Assembly (NCBI GenBank): GCA_013002295.1 | Contig: JABDKI010000041.1 | Coordinates: forward strand, 1 to 42,291 | Length of the DNA: 42,291 bases | Direction of reading: 5' to 3' | Source: Altererythrobacter sp. | GTDB taxonomy: Bacteria > Pseudomonadota > Alphaproteobacteria > Sphingomonadales > Sphingomonadaceae | The notes under the pieces: model-generated | What the model was told of the DNA's origin: nothing | What the model saw: the letters and a program-made list of their open reading frames with translations, nothing else | Databases searched by the model: none | Position numbers and translations under genes: made by a program | Shown: positions 39,551 through 42,291 of the stretch, one piece after another | Layout: each line of letters opens with the position of its first letter | Position numbering within the stretch: the first letter of the stretch is position 1

Positions 39551-39638
39551 GCGGCGGGCATAGCGACGCCCTGGCAGCGCGTCATCTCAATTAATCAATT
39601 CAGCAGTGCGAAAGGGCGCAATTGATAGTGAGAGATAA

Positions 39639-41108
39639 GTGAATTACATTGAATCTAGGGCATTGCTTGGCGCGATGCCGTTACATGGGATCGAACAAAG
39701 AATGCGCGCTAAGTCTGGTAAATGGTTGGTCAGCGCGGCAATGGCTGCGCTCATGATGCATGCGCCAGCGCTTGGGCAGGATGCCGAGCCGGATGATCTC
39801 CTGACGCAGGCTGAAACGCCTCTTGAAACCCAGACGGAATCCAAATCAGAACCGCGCAACATGGAAGAAGCCTTCCCGCGCATGGTCTCCGACCCGATCG
39901 TGCAGGGCGAATACGGCGCTGAAGTTGTCCCACTTACGCAGGAATGGACGCCTGAGCAGGCATCAGCGCTCGCTCTTGTCATTCGAGATATCGACAAAGA
40001 AGGTCTCGATCCGGATGAGTACCGTCTGACAGAGATTATGACCGAGATCGGCCGCGGCGCGTCTGACCGCCTTAGCGAAATTGCGAGTGAAGCCTTCGTC
40101 TGGTTAGTTGAAGACCTGCGTGATGGACGCACACCAATGCAGGCGCGCAAGCAATGGTTCGTGATTGACCCTGATCGCGACGTGTATCGCAGCGGAGAAT
40201 TGATGCGGACGGCGCTAGAAACCGGCGATATCGCCGGTGCGTTTGAACGGATCAAGCCAACGCACCCAGATTACGCACGCTTGCGAGATGCTTTGGCGAA
40301 CACGCCTGAAGACGATGCGGAAACCCGCAAATTGATCCGAGCCAATATGGATCGCTGGCGCTGGCTTGAACGGGATCTGGGTGATCAATATCTGATAACC
40401 AATGTGCCCGAATACCAGCTGCGGCTTACTGTGCGCGATAAGATTATCAGCACATATCGCACCGTCGTAGGCAAGCCAGGCCGCACTGCGACGCCGCAAT
40501 TGGCTGAGGTGGTTGAAGGAGTCGTATTCAACCCGACCTGGACGGTTCCGCAATCGATTGTTGTCGGTGAAGGGCTGGGGGACAAAGTTCTCAACAATCC
40601 CTCTTGGGCTCGCTCGCAAGGCTACACACGTACGCAATACGATGGCTGGGTCAGTGTGGTCCAGCAGCCCGGACCCGCCAATTCGCTTGGCCGGATGAAG
40701 ATACACATGCCCAACGAGCATGCCATCTTCCTGCACGACACACCATCGCGCCATCTGTTCGCAAACGATATGCGAGCGCTAAGCCATGGGTGTATCCGCA
40801 CCGAGCGCGCGCTGGAACTGGCCATTACGATGGCGATTTTGGGGCGCGGCGTGACTAAGGATGAAGCAGTCGAAATCGCTACCTCTGGCAAATATACGCT
40901 GGTGCCAATCGAGCGCCGACTGCCAGTTTACATCACCTATTTTACCATGGCCACGGACATTGATGGTGAACTGGAAACCTTCAAGGATATTTACGGTCGC
41001 GATGCACCTGTCCTCGCGAGTTTCGATCTACCACGCAGAGCCGACCGTGCGCGCCACACCGATGAAGAGGTGATTGTAATCGAAGATGATCTGCAGGACG
41101 CGCCTTAA
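39639..41108 (+). CDS. L,D-transpeptidase (YkuD domain, YcbB-like)
   Basis: Signal peptide around KWLVSAAMAALMMHAPALGQ; WRWLERDLGDQYLITNVPEYQLRL, KIHMPNEHAIFLHDTPSRHLFANDMRALSHGCIRTERALELA (SHGCxR catalytic motif). True start may be downstream of 39639. Confidence 0.92.
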   Translation: MNYIESRALLGAMPLHGIEQRMRAKSGKWLVSAAMAALMMHAPALGQDAEPDDLLTQAETPLETQTESKSEPRNMEEAFPRMVSDPIVQGEYGAEVVPLTQEWTPEQASALALVIRDIDKEGLDPDEYRLTEIMTEIGRGASDRLSEIASEAFVWLVEDLRDGRTPMQARKQWFVIDPDRDVYRSGELMRTALETGDIAGAFERIKPTHPDYARLRDALANTPEDDAETRKLIRANMDRWRWLERDLGDQYLITNVPEYQLRLTVRDKIISTYRTVVGKPGRTATPQLAEVVEGVVFNPTWTVPQSIVVGEGLGDKVLNNPSWARSQGYTRTQYDGWVSVVQQPGPANSLGRMKIHMPNEHAIFLHDTPSRHLFANDMRALSHGCIRTERALELAITMAILGRGVTKDEAVEIATSGKYTLVPIERRLPVYITYFTMATDIDGELETFKDIYGRDAPVLASFDLPRRADRARHTDEEVIVIEDDLQDAP

Positions 41109-41111
41109 GGT

Positions 41112-41810
41112 CTAAAACGTCCCTGGTGCATATCGCTGCATCAGGTTTGGCCTGTCTGGCTGCAAGGGTTCGATACTGACCGATTGGCGCGTGCCGTCGT
41201 CTTCAAGACCTAGACTGTCCGCGAAGAGCAATCTGCCGCCTGACAGGTTGGTGAGAGCGATCCGGAATTGCTCTTCACCCAAGGCGAAACAACCATTTGA
41301 GCGGCCCAAACGACCCCATTGCTCGATATGCGACGGCTCGGCATATTTGGCGCGGTGCATCACGATATAGCGTCTGAGTGCTGCATCATTGGTCGGATCA
41401 AGGCCTCCCAATCGCACGGACGTGCCGAAGCGTCCTTGATACCATTCCCACGTTACATAGGCGCCGCGGCTGGTCGCGTTGGAACCTTCCACATTGGAAT
41501 AGTTATTGAGCCAGCCGTCATGTTCGGGATCAGAGCCGGTGCCGTGGCTGACGTGGAAGCTTTGCACCTCTTCACGTTCCAGATTGACGAAGTGAAAGCG
41601 GCGCTTGGCCGAATGCAGGCCAAAGTCCGCAATGCCCACAATGTCACGTTTCCAGATAGCCTCGCCGGCACGGTCAAGTTCAGCTCTGGCTATTTCGAAC
41701 AATGCTCTGTCACGTACAGAGCCTTTCCGCACCTGCGCGAAAACGCGCGCGGGTGCGGCCAGTGCCGCACCGCTTGCCAAACCGCCAACCAATAGATCAC
41801 GTCGTTTCAT
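41112..41810 (-). CDS. Murein L,D-transpeptidase catalytic domain protein (YkuD_2-like)
   Basis: Likely start MKRRDLLVGGLASGAALAAPARVFAQ (Tat-like) at 41810; VSHGTGSDPEHDGWLNNYSNVEGSNATSRGAY and GRLGRSNGCFALGEEQF. Confidence 0.85.
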   Translation of the reverse strand: MKRRDLLVGGLASGAALAAPARVFAQVRKGSVRDRALFEIARAELDRAGEAIWKRDIVGIADFGLHSAKRRFHFVNLEREEVQSFHVSHGTGSDPEHDGWLNNYSNVEGSNATSRGAYVTWEWYQGRFGTSVRLGGLDPTNDAALRRYIVMHRAKYAEPSHIEQWGRLGRSNGCFALGEEQFRIALTNLSGGRLLFADSLGLEDDGTRQSVSIEPLQPDRPNLMQRYAPGTF

Positions 41811-41854
41811 TGTACTGCCAGTATACCGCAAAACCGTATCAAAGGTGAAGCAAT

Positions 41855-42291
41855 TTAGCCTGCTTCGTGGATAGCCTTTGCTTGCATCCCTAGCCGGATC
41901 AAGTCGGGCATATGCTTCTGCGCCGCTTCGCGGAATTCCTCCAGCACGGCCAGCTTGGGGCTCCCTTCGGTCATAAGGGAAGCGACGACTGGGCCGCCGT
42001 TGTCGAGCCTTGAACGTGCAAGAAACGCCATGATTTCCGGTTTCTGTGACCATGCACCCCGATTCATCATGCTGATCATTTGCGCATAGGGGAATGTAGC
42101 AGGTGTATCGGTAAGCGGCCCCGGACTTGCGATCAGGTTCTTATCGTTATCATCGTCGAAATGGGCTTCGATATAGGCGGTCATTGCTGCGCTGAAAGTG
42201 ACGACTGGCACATGCAACGGCTGCAGAACAATCTCGTCGGCGCGGAACAGCGGCCCGGAGCGTTGCCGCGCTTCGAACGGCACCGCAGAGG
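41855..42291 (-). CDS. C-terminal part of a protein extending past the window (family not certain; possibly an FAD-dependent halogenase/oxidoreductase tail)
   Basis: Open reading frame continues to the window edge; ...SAAMTAYIEAHFDDDNDKNLIASPGPLTDTPATFPYAQMISMMNRGAWSQKPEIMAFLARSRLDN... Confidence 0.4.
   Translation of the reverse strand, partial: SAVPFEARQRSGPLFRADEIVLQPLHVPVVTFSAAMTAYIEAHFDDDNDKNLIASPGPLTDTPATFPYAQMISMMNRGAWSQKPEIMAFLARSRLDNGGPVVASLMTEGSPKLAVLEEFREAAQKHMPDLIRLGMQAKAIHEAG

Noticed and set aside
1-42291. CRISPR array, prophage, transposon or tRNA genes
   Set aside because: No regularly spaced repeats of CRISPR size, integrase/transposase motifs or tRNA-like cloverleaf sequences were recognised by eye; a tool-based scan would be needed for certainty.

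Overview
This 42.3 kb window looks like a chromosomal segment of an alphaproteobacterium, probably Sphingomonadales/Erythrobacteraceae-like, judged from protein style and gene order. No rRNA, tRNA, CRISPR array, transposase or prophage was recognised. Most of it is a housekeeping backbone: moeB-like, dnaA, rpsT, mutM, ubiE, ubiB, coaBC, dut, trpS, murJ, secB, Tim44-like, mltA, Smr, katG, aroC, ruvA/ruvB and acnA. The accessory content worth following up: (1) a left-end cluster of TonB-dependent receptor, sulfotransferase, TPR-sulfotransferase and flavin-dependent tryptophan-halogenase-like protein (truncated at base 1) with overlapping start/stop codons; (2) a large orphan protein at ~8063-9907 combining an N-terminal SLOG/Rossmann-like nucleotide-binding region with a C-terminal SLATT-like 2+2 transmembrane region, a candidate single-gene conflict/immunity effector; (3) an array of 10-bp CTGTNNACAG palindromes at 11-bp spacing between dnaA and moeB; (4) a perfect 14-bp-stem hairpin in a ~490-bp intergenic region; (5) a divergent membrane-LytTR regulator / DUF2306-like pair; (6) small insertions and domain oddities in housekeeping loci (acidic linker in CoaBC, missing zinc-ligand cysteine in MutM, DsrE-like gene inside ruvAB, lipoprotein rhodanese coupled to acnA). 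All family calls come from reading motifs, not from database searches.
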